In this document: piece by piece, positions 53,001 to 61,866 of the stretch | How the letters are laid out: each line of letters opens with the position of its first letter | How positions within the stretch are numbered: position 1 is the first letter of the stretch | Assembly: GCA_910586615.1 (NCBI GenBank) | Contig: CAJUJP010000001.1 | Coordinates: 178,046 to 242,045 of the forward strand | DNA: 64,000 nt | Direction: 5' to 3' | Origin: an uncultured Lachnospiraceae bacterium | GTDB taxonomy: Bacteria > Bacillota > Clostridia > Lachnospirales > Lachnospiraceae | Notes under the pieces: model-generated | Told to the model about the DNA's origin: nothing | Seen by the model: the letters and a program-made list of their open reading frames with translations, nothing else | Database searches by the model: none | Program-made: the position numbers and the translations under genes

Positions 53001-53744
53001 TCATTCTTCTCCCAAAATACAGGCCATGCCGCGCTGCAGCGCTTTATCCCAGAACACCCAGTCATGGATGCCCTCCCAGTGCTCAAAACGATTTCCGGCA
53101 CCCTTCTTTTGCAAAAACTCTGCAAACCGCCGATTTTCCGGAAACAGGTCGTCGCTTTCACCGCAAGCTGTATAAATCCTTGGCAGCGCCCCGGCATCCG
53201 CTTTTTTTGCCAGGGCAAACAGGTCATTTTCTTCCGCCACCTTCAAGTCCATACCGAAAATAGCCTGAAATTCCTTCTTCTCCTCCTGCTCTGCCGCCGC
53301 CACTCTGCCCGGCATATCCGTAACCGCCGAAAAAGCCGCACATCCGGCAAAATACTCTGGTTTCCTCAACATACATTTCAGCGCACCGTATCCGCCCATG
53401 GACAATCCCATAATATAATGAAAACGCGGTGCATCCGAAAATCCGAAAAATCTGCGGCACACGGCAGGCAGTTCTTCCAATATATAACTGAAATACTTCA
53501 CACCCATCGCCATATCCGTATAAAAGCTTCTCTGCACTTCCGGCATGACCACCGCCACATTGTGCTCTCTCGCATACCGTTCCACCGATGTATACCGCGA
53601 CCACCCGGTACAGTTGTCCATAAGTCCGTGCAGCAGATACACAACCCTGATCTGATCCATCTGCACCTGCTCCGGCAAAATGACCGTCAGCGACGTATTC
53701 ATCTTCAAACATTCCGAACTGAATGTACAGGTTAAATGTGCCAT
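53001..53744 (-). CDS. Esterase D/FrmB-like alpha/beta hydrolase
   Basis: 247 residues. The nucleophile elbow is YIMGLSMGGYGALKCMLRKP (serine about residue 124); the acid and histidine are expected in YTACGESDDLFPENR and EGIHDWVFWDKAL. YLLHGLMDNCTGWSRYTSVE is the oxyanion region. The family includes tributyrin and S-formylglutathione esterases. It lies 2 bases after murQ and before the kinase, so removal of an acyl group, such as an O-acetyl on MurNAc, is a reasonable guess but not shown. GGGAGG precedes the start. Confidence 0.82.
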   Translation of the reverse strand: MAHLTCTFSSECLKMNTSLTVILPEQVQMDQIRVVYLLHGLMDNCTGWSRYTSVERYAREHNVAVVMPEVQRSFYTDMAMGVKYFSYILEELPAVCRRFFGFSDAPRFHYIMGLSMGGYGALKCMLRKPEYFAGCAAFSAVTDMPGRVAAAEQEEKKEFQAIFGMDLKVAEENDLFALAKKADAGALPRIYTACGESDDLFPENRRFAEFLQKKGAGNRFEHWEGIHDWVFWDKALQRGMACILGEE

Positions 53745-53746
53745 GT

Positions 53747-54652
53747 CTATTCCTCCCCTATCGCAGCAGATACCTTACCGTCATTTCGCTCCAAAAGAAT
53801 CCTGGCTTCCTCCTCACCAAGTCCCCGCACCAGCATCACGATGGCGGTCTTCGGACGGTAATCACATTTTTTCAACACCGCCTTTGCCTCCTCCTCCGTA
53901 ACACAGGCGGCTTCGCTGACAATTCTCTGACAGCGGTGTATCAGTTTTTCATTGGAAGGTTTCACGTCCACCATCAGATTACCGTACACTTTTCCAAGCT
54001 TGATCATCGCCCCTGTGGAGAGCATATTCAGTATCATTTTCTGTGCAGTACCGCTCTTCATTCGGGTTGATCCCGTCACAACCTCCGGCCCCGGAGTGGG
54101 CGTAATGGCTACCTGTGCTTCCTTCTCTATCTCTGAACCCGGTGAACAGGATACGCCTATCACCGGCGCACCGCAGGATTTTGCGTATTTCATGGCACCG
54201 ATCACATAGGGCGTCCGGCCGGATGCCGCGATACCCACCAGAACATCTTTGTCACAAAAGCCGATCCTCTGCAAATCCTCTGCACCCAGTTTCTCATTGT
54301 CCTCTGCGCCTTCCACCGCCTCAAACATGGCATCTCTGCCGCCTGCGATCAGACCGGCCACCTGCCCCGGATCAGTGGAAAAAGTCGGCGGGCACTCTGC
54401 GGCATCCAATACCCCCAGCCTGCCGGAAGTGCCGCAGCCGCTGTAGATCAGCCTTCCGCCTTGCCGCAGCTTTACCGAAATGATATCAATTGCTTCGGCA
54501 ATATGCTCTAACTCCCGCTCCACGGCATACGCCACTTTTTTATCCTCCTCATTGATCAGACGGACCATCTCCAATGTCGAAAGCCTATCAATTTTCTCCG
54601 TATTACGATTTTTTTCCTCTGTAGCTATCTGTTTCCAGTCTTCCATAGCCAT
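53747..54652 (-). CDS. murQ: N-acetylmuramic acid 6-phosphate etherase
   Basis: 301 residues, standard length. It cleaves the lactyl ether of MurNAc-6-P to give GlcNAc-6-P and D-lactate. The SIS domain shows IYSGCGTSGRLGVLDAAECP, FSTDPGQVAGLIAGG, EGAEDNEKLGAEDLQ with the catalytic glutamate region, GIAASGRTPYVIGAMKYA and TPGPEVVTGSTRMKSGTAQK. A UBA-like helical C-terminus (EEARILLERNDGKVSAAI) is also typical. It anchors the interpretation of the operon as peptidoglycan salvage. Confidence 0.95.
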   Translation of the reverse strand: MAMEDWKQIATEEKNRNTEKIDRLSTLEMVRLINEEDKKVAYAVERELEHIAEAIDIISVKLRQGGRLIYSGCGTSGRLGVLDAAECPPTFSTDPGQVAGLIAGGRDAMFEAVEGAEDNEKLGAEDLQRIGFCDKDVLVGIAASGRTPYVIGAMKYAKSCGAPVIGVSCSPGSEIEKEAQVAITPTPGPEVVTGSTRMKSGTAQKMILNMLSTGAMIKLGKVYGNLMVDVKPSNEKLIHRCQRIVSEAACVTEEEAKAVLKKCDYRPKTAIVMLVRGLGEEEARILLERNDGKVSAAIGEE

Positions 54653-54692
54653 TCATCCTTTCCATTCTCCGTATAGAATCAATTTGTAAAGC

Positions 54693-56027
54693 TTACGATA
54701 TCAGCGCTTTATTTTTCCAGTTCCCCCTGAAATAATATATGTAATACACCGTCAGCACAATGATCCAGGCATATGTCTCACTCCACCAGATCGCAGTATA
54801 GCCCCAGTATTCCACAGTGGACAGCGTATAAGAAAAAAGAATCCGCAGCGCCAGTGCCAACAGCGCATAAGCAGTCGCATGAACGCCGTCCCCCACTCCC
54901 TGAAACATGCCGTTCATTGGAAAATACGCCGCATACATCAAAATCGACGGTACCATCACGCGCAAATGCGTGACGCAGATCCGGGCGGCTCCGCTGTCTA
55001 TGCCAAATCCCTGTACAAGAGGATTCATAAAGCCGTAAATCACCGCCGACAGAGCCATTGTAATACCAAGGGACATGCCCACAGACTGCCATAATCCCGG
55101 GGGTATCCTTTCTTTTTTTCCCGCCCCCATATTCTGTCCGGCATAGGTCAGCATAGTGCTCTGAAACCCTTTGATGGGAATGGTTAGAAATCCCTGTAAG
55201 CGCACCACTACCGTAAAAGAAGCAATCATAGCCTGCCCGTAAGTGTTTACCAGCCTCTGCAGGATCAAAATACCCATGGAAATTACACTGTACTGCAGTG
55301 CCATAGGCATTCCCGTCCGCAGTACATCAAATGCCTTGCAAGGTTCAAAAGACAACTCCCGCAATTTAAAACGAAGCACCCTGTACTTCCTGTTCATATA
55401 AATGCCGCCCGCCGCACAGGCGCAAAGCTGAGAGATCCCCGTAGCGGCCGCCGCCCCTGTAACACCCCATATCCTTACAAATACCAGATCAAGCAAAATA
55501 TTGGCCGCCGAAGAGATCAGCAGAAAATACAGTGTAGATTTGCTGTCTCCAACAGCCTGCAGGATTGCCGCAAAAATATTGTAGCCAAACTGAAATACCA
55601 GTCCCAATGCGTAAATCCTGAAATATTGAACGGCAAGTCTCTGCATGGGTTCCGGCACCTGCAGCACATTTTTTAAAATAAATTCCCCGGCCATAAGCCC
55701 CGTAAGCGAAACTACGATCCCGATTCCCGTCATCAGCCAGATCGCGGTGGACGCATATTTTCGAAGCCTCTCCTCCTGGGATGCCCCGTAACACTGGGCA
55801 ATCAGCACACCCGCTCCAATGGAAAAGCCGATTGCCAGCGCCGTAAAAAGCTCTGTCAGACTGGCGCACGCCCCCACTGCGGAGAGTGCCTTCTCCCCCA
55901 CCAGATTTCCCACAATCAGCGTATCAGCCGTATGATATAACTGCTGCAGCAGGTTTCCTGCCATAAGCGGAACTGAAAATGACAGTATGATCTTCCATGG
56001 CGCACCGGCTGTCATATCTCTCATCAT
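54693..56027 (-). CDS. MATE family transporter in the salvage operon
   Basis: 444 residues with twelve predicted helices: IILSFSVPLMAGNLLQQLYH, ADTLIVGNLVGEKALSAVGA, TGMPMALQYSVISMGILILQ. It belongs to the DinF/NorM-like MATE group. It lies 18 bases after oppF and 40 before murQ, so it is co-transcribed with the salvage genes. A role in exporting by-products or cell-wall-derived compounds is a guess; ordinary drug export is the alternative. Confidence 0.88.
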   Translation of the reverse strand: MMRDMTAGAPWKIILSFSVPLMAGNLLQQLYHTADTLIVGNLVGEKALSAVGACASLTELFTALAIGFSIGAGVLIAQCYGASQEERLRKYASTAIWLMTGIGIVVSLTGLMAGEFILKNVLQVPEPMQRLAVQYFRIYALGLVFQFGYNIFAAILQAVGDSKSTLYFLLISSAANILLDLVFVRIWGVTGAAAATGISQLCACAAGGIYMNRKYRVLRFKLRELSFEPCKAFDVLRTGMPMALQYSVISMGILILQRLVNTYGQAMIASFTVVVRLQGFLTIPIKGFQSTMLTYAGQNMGAGKKERIPPGLWQSVGMSLGITMALSAVIYGFMNPLVQGFGIDSGAARICVTHLRVMVPSILMYAAYFPMNGMFQGVGDGVHATAYALLALALRILFSYTLSTVEYWGYTAIWWSETYAWIIVLTVYYIYYFRGNWKNKALIS

Positions 56028-56045
56028 AGGTTCACATCCCTGTTC

Positions 56046-56993
56046 TCAACAGAGGTTGCACGCCACAAAATGTCCCTGTGCAATCTCCCGTGTCACGTTG
56101 TCTTTCTTGCATTTATCCGTCGCATAAGGACAGCGGTGTGCAAAGCGGCATCCGGGTTCCGGATCAATGGGATTGGATACTTCCCCCGTCAAAACAAAAC
56201 GTTCCTTTTTACGGCTGGACAAGTCGATGGTAGGTATCGCCGCAAGCAGCGCCTTTGTGTACGGATGCGCGGGATTCTCAAACAGTTCCTCTGTCTTTGC
56301 ACGTTCCACCACCTGGCCCATATACATTACCATGATTTCATCGCTGATATGCTTTACCACACACAGATCATGGGTAATGAACATATACGACAGCTTCTTC
56401 TGTTCCTGCAGATCCATCAACAGATTTAAGATCTGTGCCTGGATCGACACATCCAGGGCGGACACCGGTTCATCACATACGATAAACTTCGGATCAAGGG
56501 TCATTGCCCGGGCAAGACCCACGCGCTGCCGCAGTCCGCCGTCCAGTTCATGGGGATAGAGATTTGCATGGTTGGCAGGCAGCCCGCACAGTTCCATGAT
56601 CTCCTCCACACGCCTGTTTATCTCCTTTTTATCCCTTATATCCCCGCAGGTTTCAAGGGGTTCCGAAATCAGCCCACGCACGGACATTCTGGGATCCAGG
56701 GAACTGTAGGGATCCTGAAATACCATCTGCATATCGGCTTTTACCTTTTTCATCTCTCTTTTATTGCATTTTAAAATATCTTTCCCGTTGAACAGCACCT
56801 GGCCGGAGGTTGCCGGATGCAGGCGCAGGATGGTACGTCCAAGGGTAGATTTTCCACAGCCGGATTCCCCTACCACGCCAAGGGTTTTTCCTTCTTCGAT
56901 CTTTAAATTTACTTCCTCCACGGCATGGAGCATCCCCTTGCCGGTTTTAAAATATTTTTTCAGATTTACTGTCTCTATCAGAGGTACTGACAT
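56046..56993 (-). CDS. oppF: Oligopeptide ABC ATPase, OppF type
   Basis: 315 residues: Walker A GVVGESGCGKSTLGRTILRL, Q-loop MVFQDPYSSLDPRMSVRGLI, Walker B PKFIVCDEPVSALDVSIQAQ, H-loop FITHDLCVVKHI, and the oligopeptide-type C-terminal part GCRFAHRCPYATDKCKKDN with cysteines. The signature reads LDGGLRQRVGLARAM, with Asp in place of the usual Ser, a variant also known in some DppF-like proteins. It starts one base after oppD ends. Confidence 0.92.
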   Translation of the reverse strand: MSVPLIETVNLKKYFKTGKGMLHAVEEVNLKIEEGKTLGVVGESGCGKSTLGRTILRLHPATSGQVLFNGKDILKCNKREMKKVKADMQMVFQDPYSSLDPRMSVRGLISEPLETCGDIRDKKEINRRVEEIMELCGLPANHANLYPHELDGGLRQRVGLARAMTLDPKFIVCDEPVSALDVSIQAQILNLLMDLQEQKKLSYMFITHDLCVVKHISDEIMVMYMGQVVERAKTEELFENPAHPYTKALLAAIPTIDLSSRKKERFVLTGEVSNPIDPEPGCRFAHRCPYATDKCKKDNVTREIAQGHFVACNLC

Positions 56994-58004
56994 TTATGCT
57001 CCCTCCTTTGTTGTAAACAGATGACACAAAATTCCGTGCCCCTCTTCCTCGTATGCCGATGGTGCCTTGCTCTTGCAGATTTCCATACAGTGCCCGCAGC
57101 GCTCCGCAAAACAGCACCCCTGTGCAACGATTCTGGGATCAGCCATTCTTCCCTCGATGGGTGTCAGTCTCTCGGTTTTTACGCTCAGATCGGGAATACA
57201 GTTAAAAAGTCCCGCCGTATAAGGATGATTCTTGTCTCTTTCATAAATCTGCTCCACGGTTCCGTATTCCACTACCCTTCCGCCATAAACCACCGCAACA
57301 CTGTCGCAAAACTGCGCCACCACACCCAGGTCATGCGTAATCAGAATAACTGCTGAATTATATTTCTCTTTCAAATCCCGCATCAGTTCCAGAATCTGTG
57401 CCTGGATCGTCACATCAAGCGCCGTCGTCGGCTCATCCGCAAGAAGCAGTTCCGGTTCCGCTACAAGCGCCATGGCAATCACGATCCTCTGTTTCATGCC
57501 GCCGGAAAACTGATGTGGAAATTCATTTTTTCTCGCAGGCGGGATTCCCACCAGCGTCAGAATCTCATCCACTTTCCTGTTCTTCTCTTCCTTTGGCATC
57601 TCATGGAAATGCAGATCCAGTACTTCCAGGATCTGATCCCCCACCGTATGCGTCGGATTCAGACTTGTCATGGGATCCTGAAAGATCATGGAAATCTTTT
57701 CCCCTCTCAGCCCCAGCATAAAACTCTCCGGCTGTTTCAAAAGATCGTCGCCGTCATAGATAATGGACCCTTCCGTGATCTCACCGACGCCTGCCGGCAG
57801 AAGCCTTAAAACTGATAACGCCAGTGTTGTTTTTCCGGCACCGGTCTCTCCGACCAGCCCCATCTTTGCACCTTTTTTTACTTTCAGGCTCAGCCCGTTT
57901 AACGCATGTACCACGGCGTCATCTGTATTGTATTGCACGTGGAGGTCAGAAATTTCCAGTAAATTATCTGATTCCTGTGCTCTGTCCTTCATTTCTTTAC
58001 TCAT
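56994..58004 (-). CDS. oppD: Oligopeptide ABC ATPase, OppD type
   Basis: 336 residues: Walker A GLVGETGAGKTTLALSVLRL, Q-loop MIFQDPMTSLNPTHTVGDQI, signature FSGGMKQRIVIAMALVAEPE, Walker B LLLADEPTTALDVTIQAQIL, H-loop LITHDLGVVAQF and the C-terminal cysteine-containing oligopeptide domain (GCCFAERCGHCMEICKSKAP). It forms the ATPase pair with OppF. It is preceded by AGGAGG near the end of oppC. Confidence 0.93.
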   Translation of the reverse strand: MSKEMKDRAQESDNLLEISDLHVQYNTDDAVVHALNGLSLKVKKGAKMGLVGETGAGKTTLALSVLRLLPAGVGEITEGSIIYDGDDLLKQPESFMLGLRGEKISMIFQDPMTSLNPTHTVGDQILEVLDLHFHEMPKEEKNRKVDEILTLVGIPPARKNEFPHQFSGGMKQRIVIAMALVAEPELLLADEPTTALDVTIQAQILELMRDLKEKYNSAVILITHDLGVVAQFCDSVAVVYGGRVVEYGTVEQIYERDKNHPYTAGLFNCIPDLSVKTERLTPIEGRMADPRIVAQGCCFAERCGHCMEICKSKAPSAYEEEGHGILCHLFTTKEGA

Positions 58005-58021
58005 GGAATTCTGCCGCCTCC

Positions 58022-58900
58022 TTAATTCTTTGTCTTTGGATCAAACGCATCGCGCAGACCGTCGCCGATAAAGTTAACTGCCATAACTGCCAGACAGATA
58101 CAGATACCGGGAATCAGTCCCAGATACGGATATGTCCCGATGTTCATCTTGTTTTCCGATATAATGGTTCCCCATTCCGGTGTGGGCGAAGCCACGCCCA
58201 GTCCCAGATACCCCATGGATGAAATACTAAGTATGGTCTGACCAAGGGTAATGGTTGCAGATACAATAATCGGGCCAATGCCGTTAGGCAGGATATGTTT
58301 CAAAATAATCTTTAAAGAACTGGCACCGAAACATCTGGCTGCTTCCACATATTCCACATTCCGCAGCGTCAGCACAGAAGCCCGCACGGTACGTGCAAAA
58401 CGTGCCACCTGTGATACTGCCAGAGCTATGATCAGTTTCCAGACACCGTTTCCGAGTGCGGTAATGATCGCCATCGCAAGCAGTACCGACGGTACGGCCA
58501 TCAAAACATCTACCGCACGCATCAGGATCGTATCCACCCTGCCGCCCAGATAACCGGCTGCACCACCCATAATCGCACCGATCACAAATGCAATGCCGAT
58601 TACTGCAAGCGATGCAAACATGGAAATACGTCCGCCATATAAGATACGCGCAAACAGATCCCGTCCAAATTCATCCGTACCGAACAGATACTTCGCACTG
58701 GGAGACTGAAATCTGTCCGCCATGTTCATTTCCACCACCGCATCATAGGATGAAATAAGCGGTGCCAGCAAAATCGTGATTACGATGATCGACAAAAGTA
58801 TCACGCCAAACATGGCAAGTTTATTCTTGCGGAATCGGAACATAACCAGTTCGCCTGTGCTGTATTCTGATAAAGATTTTTTGCTTTTTTTGACAAACAT
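58022..58900 (-). CDS. oppC: Oligopeptide ABC permease, OppC type
   Basis: 292 residues. An N-terminal OppC_N segment and helix (FRKNKLAMFGVILLSIIVIT), a loop with SAKYLFGTDEFGRDLFARIL, then a five-helix permease domain whose cytoplasmic EAA-like loop is YVEAARCFGASSLKIILKHI. GMGYLGLGVASPTPEWGTII is typical of the family. It lies 15 bases after oppB. Confidence 0.93.
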   Translation of the reverse strand: MFVKKSKKSLSEYSTGELVMFRFRKNKLAMFGVILLSIIVITILLAPLISSYDAVVEMNMADRFQSPSAKYLFGTDEFGRDLFARILYGGRISMFASLAVIGIAFVIGAIMGGAAGYLGGRVDTILMRAVDVLMAVPSVLLAMAIITALGNGVWKLIIALAVSQVARFARTVRASVLTLRNVEYVEAARCFGASSLKIILKHILPNGIGPIIVSATITLGQTILSISSMGYLGLGVASPTPEWGTIISENKMNIGTYPYLGLIPGICICLAVMAVNFIGDGLRDAFDPKTKN

Positions 58901-58915
58901 CCTCGTTCCTCCTTC

Positions 58916-59845
58916 CTAAGATGCGAAATCAATACGCGGATCAATCAGTGCGCAGACGATATCGACTACCAGATTGATAATGCCCACAATAATAGTAACG
59001 AAAATAACCGTACCCATCACGATCGGTACATCACGGGCCTTTACCGCATTGATCAGCAGCACGCCCACACCCGGTATTGCAAAAATATTTTCCGTTACTA
59101 CCGCACCCGCAATAACGCCTGCAAAAGTAATGCCGATCTGCGTCACGATAGGAATCAGGCTGTTTCTCATGGCATGATGCATGATCACTTTCCACTCGGA
59201 CGCGCCCTTTGCCCGGGCTGTCCGTATATAGTCCTGCCGAATCACATCCAGCAGACTGGTACGGCTCATCCTGATCATCGATGCCAGCGTATTGGCCCCC
59301 AGAATAATAGAAGGCAGCACATAATGTTTCCATGTCCCGACACCCGATACCGGCAGCCACTTTAATGTCAGACAGAAAAAGATCTGACACATCGTCCCCA
59401 GCCAGAAAGCCGGCATGGAAGTCAAAAGCATGGCCACAAAGGAGACACCGTAATCCATCAGACTGTACTGCCTGATGGCAGATCCGATTCCCAGAGGACA
59501 GCCTATCGCCACCGCAAACAGAATCGAAAGTACCGCAACCAAAAGTGTAAAGGGAAGTCTTCCTAAAAAGAGTTTTGCAATGTCCTCACCACCAAACCAG
59601 GATGTGCCGAAGTCCAGATGGCACACACCCAGCATATATTTTCCATATCTCACCAGAAGCGGCTGATCCAGCCCCATCTCCGCTTCCAGCTGTGCAATTT
59701 GTTCTTCCGTGGCATCTTCCCCCAAAATCTGCCACGCCACATTACCGGGCGCAAAGGACAGAATTACATACAGGATAAATGTCACGCATATGATCACCGG
59801 TATCAACATCAGTAATCGTTTTAGTGTGTATTTTAACCAGCTCAA
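58916..59845 (-). CDS. oppB: Oligopeptide ABC permease, OppB type
   Basis: 309 residues starting with TTG at 59845, chosen because GGAGGG lies 7 bases upstream and the next residues WLKYTLKRLLMLIPVI are a standard OppB N-terminus. Further features: ILSFAPGNVAWQILGEDATE, GLDQPLLVRYGKYMLGVCHL, a six-helix permease domain, and the EAA-like loop IRTARAKGASEWKVIMHHAM. A hairpin separates it from oppA. Confidence 0.92.
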   Translation of the reverse strand: MSWLKYTLKRLLMLIPVIICVTFILYVILSFAPGNVAWQILGEDATEEQIAQLEAEMGLDQPLLVRYGKYMLGVCHLDFGTSWFGGEDIAKLFLGRLPFTLLVAVLSILFAVAIGCPLGIGSAIRQYSLMDYGVSFVAMLLTSMPAFWLGTMCQIFFCLTLKWLPVSGVGTWKHYVLPSIILGANTLASMIRMSRTSLLDVIRQDYIRTARAKGASEWKVIMHHAMRNSLIPIVTQIGITFAGVIAGAVVTENIFAIPGVGVLLINAVKARDVPIVMGTVIFVTIIVGIINLVVDIVCALIDPRIDFAS

Positions 59846-59904
59846 TCCAATACCCTCCTCCATTAGCCAAAGGATGTTCAAGGTTTATCTGCGTTTTTAC
59901 CAGG

Positions 59905-59938
59905 AAACGGCCGCACCAGTGTCGGCCGGCCGTTTTTT
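59905..59938. repeat. Hairpin between oppA and oppB
   Basis: Arms AAACGGCCG (59905-59913) and CGGCCGTTT (59927-59935), a GC-rich 9-bp stem. In the oppA-to-oppB direction it is followed by only three Ts, so it probably slows or partly ends transcription, or protects the oppA mRNA end. The long T run is on the opposite strand. Confidence 0.65.
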
Positions 59939-59959
59939 TGTTTCTAATTTTTTAATCTA

Positions 59960-61579
59960 TTACTCTGCCCATGAGTAGTAGTAGAAGTTATAGTTACCAA
60001 GACAGTGTGCCTGCATTCCCTGCAGTTTTGTATTGTAAGCAACTGTGACAACACTGTTTACCAGCGGAACATCATAGGCTTCTTCTGTGATGATGTCGCA
60101 GATTTGCGCGTAAATCGGTTTACGTGCATCGCCCTGTGTCGCACGTCCTTCCTGAATCAGATCCCAGATTTCAGGATCACGGGGACTTCCCTGTACTGCA
60201 GGATCCCACCAGCTGTCCATACTGTGATAAGTCATGAGACTGTCTGCATCCACTACAGAAGAAAGGTTGTCTGCAATGATCGCATCCCATTCTCTTGCCT
60301 TGTATTCTTCCATATAAGATGCATTGTCCTTTGCATCCACTACACAGCTGGTAATGCCGATCGACATAAGCTGTGCCTGAATCACTTTTGCCCCGTTCTC
60401 ATAACGGCTGCCGGACTGTACCAGAATCTTCCACTCTCTGCCATCGTAATTAGAATCCGCCAGATACTGTTTTGCCGCTTCCACATCATACGCGGCAACC
60501 TGATATGTTCCTGCATCCGGACATCCGCCGTAGCTTGCACAGACATCAATGTCCAGAATCTCCGCTTCACCGCTGTACATTGCTTCGTTGACGTCGTCTT
60601 TGTTTACCGCTGCCTGAATGGCTTTTCTGAAATTAATATCCTTGCCCGGACCTTCCTTCCAGGAATTCATATACATTGTTACACGTCCTACGGAATTTTC
60701 TTTTGCCCAGGTAACACCCGGATCATTTAACCGTAAGCAGACATCAATCGCAGGATCACGCACTACATCATAGTCACCGTTTTGCAAACCAAGAATCTGT
60801 GTATTGGTATCCGCTACTGTCTGGATTACTACATTCTTGATCGCCGGCGTTCCGCGCCAGTAATCTTCATTTGCTTCCAGTGTGGTGTGATCACCTTTGA
60901 CATATTCCACAAATTTGTAAGGACCGGTTCCCACAGGAGCCGCATAGTATCCTTCCTCTCCCACCTCATCATAGTAGGATTTGCAGAAAATACCGCCGAT
61001 ACGGGAAGCTACACCGTAAGGAAATGCTGCATAGGCGCTTGTCAGATGGATATCCACCGTGTAGTCATCCACGATATCACAGCTGTCATAATTTACAAAC
61101 AGCGCTGAACCGATGGGACCTGCCGCACCCGTGTCAAATGTCATCTTCACATCTTCCGCCGTCATCTCCTCGCCGTTGTGGAACTTTACACCCTGACGCA
61201 GATGGAAGGTGTAGGTAAGGCCATCTTCAGAAACATCATAACTCTCTGCCAGTGCCGGACTTAAGCTTCCATCCGGCTCCAGGAACAGCAGACAGTCGTA
61301 AATGTTGGAGAGCGCCAGATTATCATCGCCTGCACAACTCTGAGAACCCTGTGCAAAAAATCGATACGGTTCGCCGGAAGTCGCAAGAATCACTGTATCC
61401 TTTGTCCCGGCTGTCACTTCCGCCGCACTATTCTCTTCGCCTGCAGAACTCTCCTGTGCCGGTGTCTGAGTTTCAGCGCTCTGTTCCACATTATTCGCAT
61501 TGCCGTCGCCACAGGCGCACAGTCCGAAAAGCATAGATGCGGTAATTAACATCGCAGTTACTTTTTTCATCCTTTTCAT
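59960..61579 (-). CDS. oppA: Oligopeptide-type solute-binding lipoprotein (OppA)
   Basis: 539 residues. Start at 61579 has AGGAGG 6 bases upstream. Signal peptide with lipobox FGLCAC; a Ser/Glu/Ala-rich linker follows. The mature protein is a family 5 extracellular binding protein: LALSNIYDCLLFLEPDGSLS, YTFHLRQGVKFHNGEEMTAE, VGTGPYKFVEYVKGD, and MYMNSWKEGPGKDINFRKAI. In other bacteria Opp-type systems import muropeptides; the murQ and kinase genes downstream suggest cell-wall fragments as ligands. It leads the operon with its own promoter. Confidence 0.9.
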   Translation of the reverse strand: MKRMKKVTAMLITASMLFGLCACGDGNANNVEQSAETQTPAQESSAGEENSAAEVTAGTKDTVILATSGEPYRFFAQGSQSCAGDDNLALSNIYDCLLFLEPDGSLSPALAESYDVSEDGLTYTFHLRQGVKFHNGEEMTAEDVKMTFDTGAAGPIGSALFVNYDSCDIVDDYTVDIHLTSAYAAFPYGVASRIGGIFCKSYYDEVGEEGYYAAPVGTGPYKFVEYVKGDHTTLEANEDYWRGTPAIKNVVIQTVADTNTQILGLQNGDYDVVRDPAIDVCLRLNDPGVTWAKENSVGRVTMYMNSWKEGPGKDINFRKAIQAAVNKDDVNEAMYSGEAEILDIDVCASYGGCPDAGTYQVAAYDVEAAKQYLADSNYDGREWKILVQSGSRYENGAKVIQAQLMSIGITSCVVDAKDNASYMEEYKAREWDAIIADNLSSVVDADSLMTYHSMDSWWDPAVQGSPRDPEIWDLIQEGRATQGDARKPIYAQICDIITEEAYDVPLVNSVVTVAYNTKLQGMQAHCLGNYNFYYYSWAE

Positions 61580-61608
61580 ATAAATCCTCCTTTTAAGTTG
61601 ATAATCAT

Positions 61609-61636
61609 ATTGTATCTGTTTCAAACTTTTTTTCAA
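61609..61636 (-). promoter_or_regulatory. Promoter of the salvage operon
   Basis: Minus strand: -35 TTGAAA (61631-61636), 16-base spacer, -10 TACAAT (61609-61614), about 30 bases before the oppA start. No clear RpiR operator palindrome could be identified. Confidence 0.6.
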
Positions 61637-61696
61637 TTATTTCACCTCTATTCGGTACAAAATTTCATCCCTTGACATGGTTTTTGTGCTATTTAC

Positions 61697-61791
61697 ACAA
61701 AGCTATTTTTTATGGTATAAAAAGTTTCTACGCTAATTCGAGTTCGCGAAGCGAATCTCGCAAAGTTGTTTGCGAAGCAAATTACTTTTTT
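61697..61791. repeat. Two-hairpin intergenic element, copy B
   Basis: Similar to copy A at 34331-34430 over about 95 bases. The first hairpin has arms CGAGTTCGC and GCGAATCTCG, the second centres on TTTGCGAAGCAAA, followed by six Ts. Relative to copy A, one C-G pair of the first stem is T-A, a compensatory change. It lies between the divergent promoters of oppA and the RpiR gene. Confidence 0.85.
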
Positions 61792-61793
61792 GT

Positions 61794-61822
61794 TTGACAA
61801 GTCCTACAAAACTCGCTATACT
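61794..61822 (+). promoter_or_regulatory. Promoter of the RpiR regulator gene
   Basis: Consensus -35 TTGACA (61794-61799), 17-base spacer, -10 TATACT (61817-61822), with a leader of about 40 bases. Confidence 0.85.
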
Positions 61823-61866
61823 TTCAGATATATTTTTGTGAACTATCCATATGAAAGAGGGATTCT

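Noticed and set aside
56046..56993. OppF signature LDGGL as evidence of an inactive ATPase
   Set aside because: Walker A, Walker B, Q- and H-loops are intact, and DGG-type signatures occur in other DppF-like proteins.
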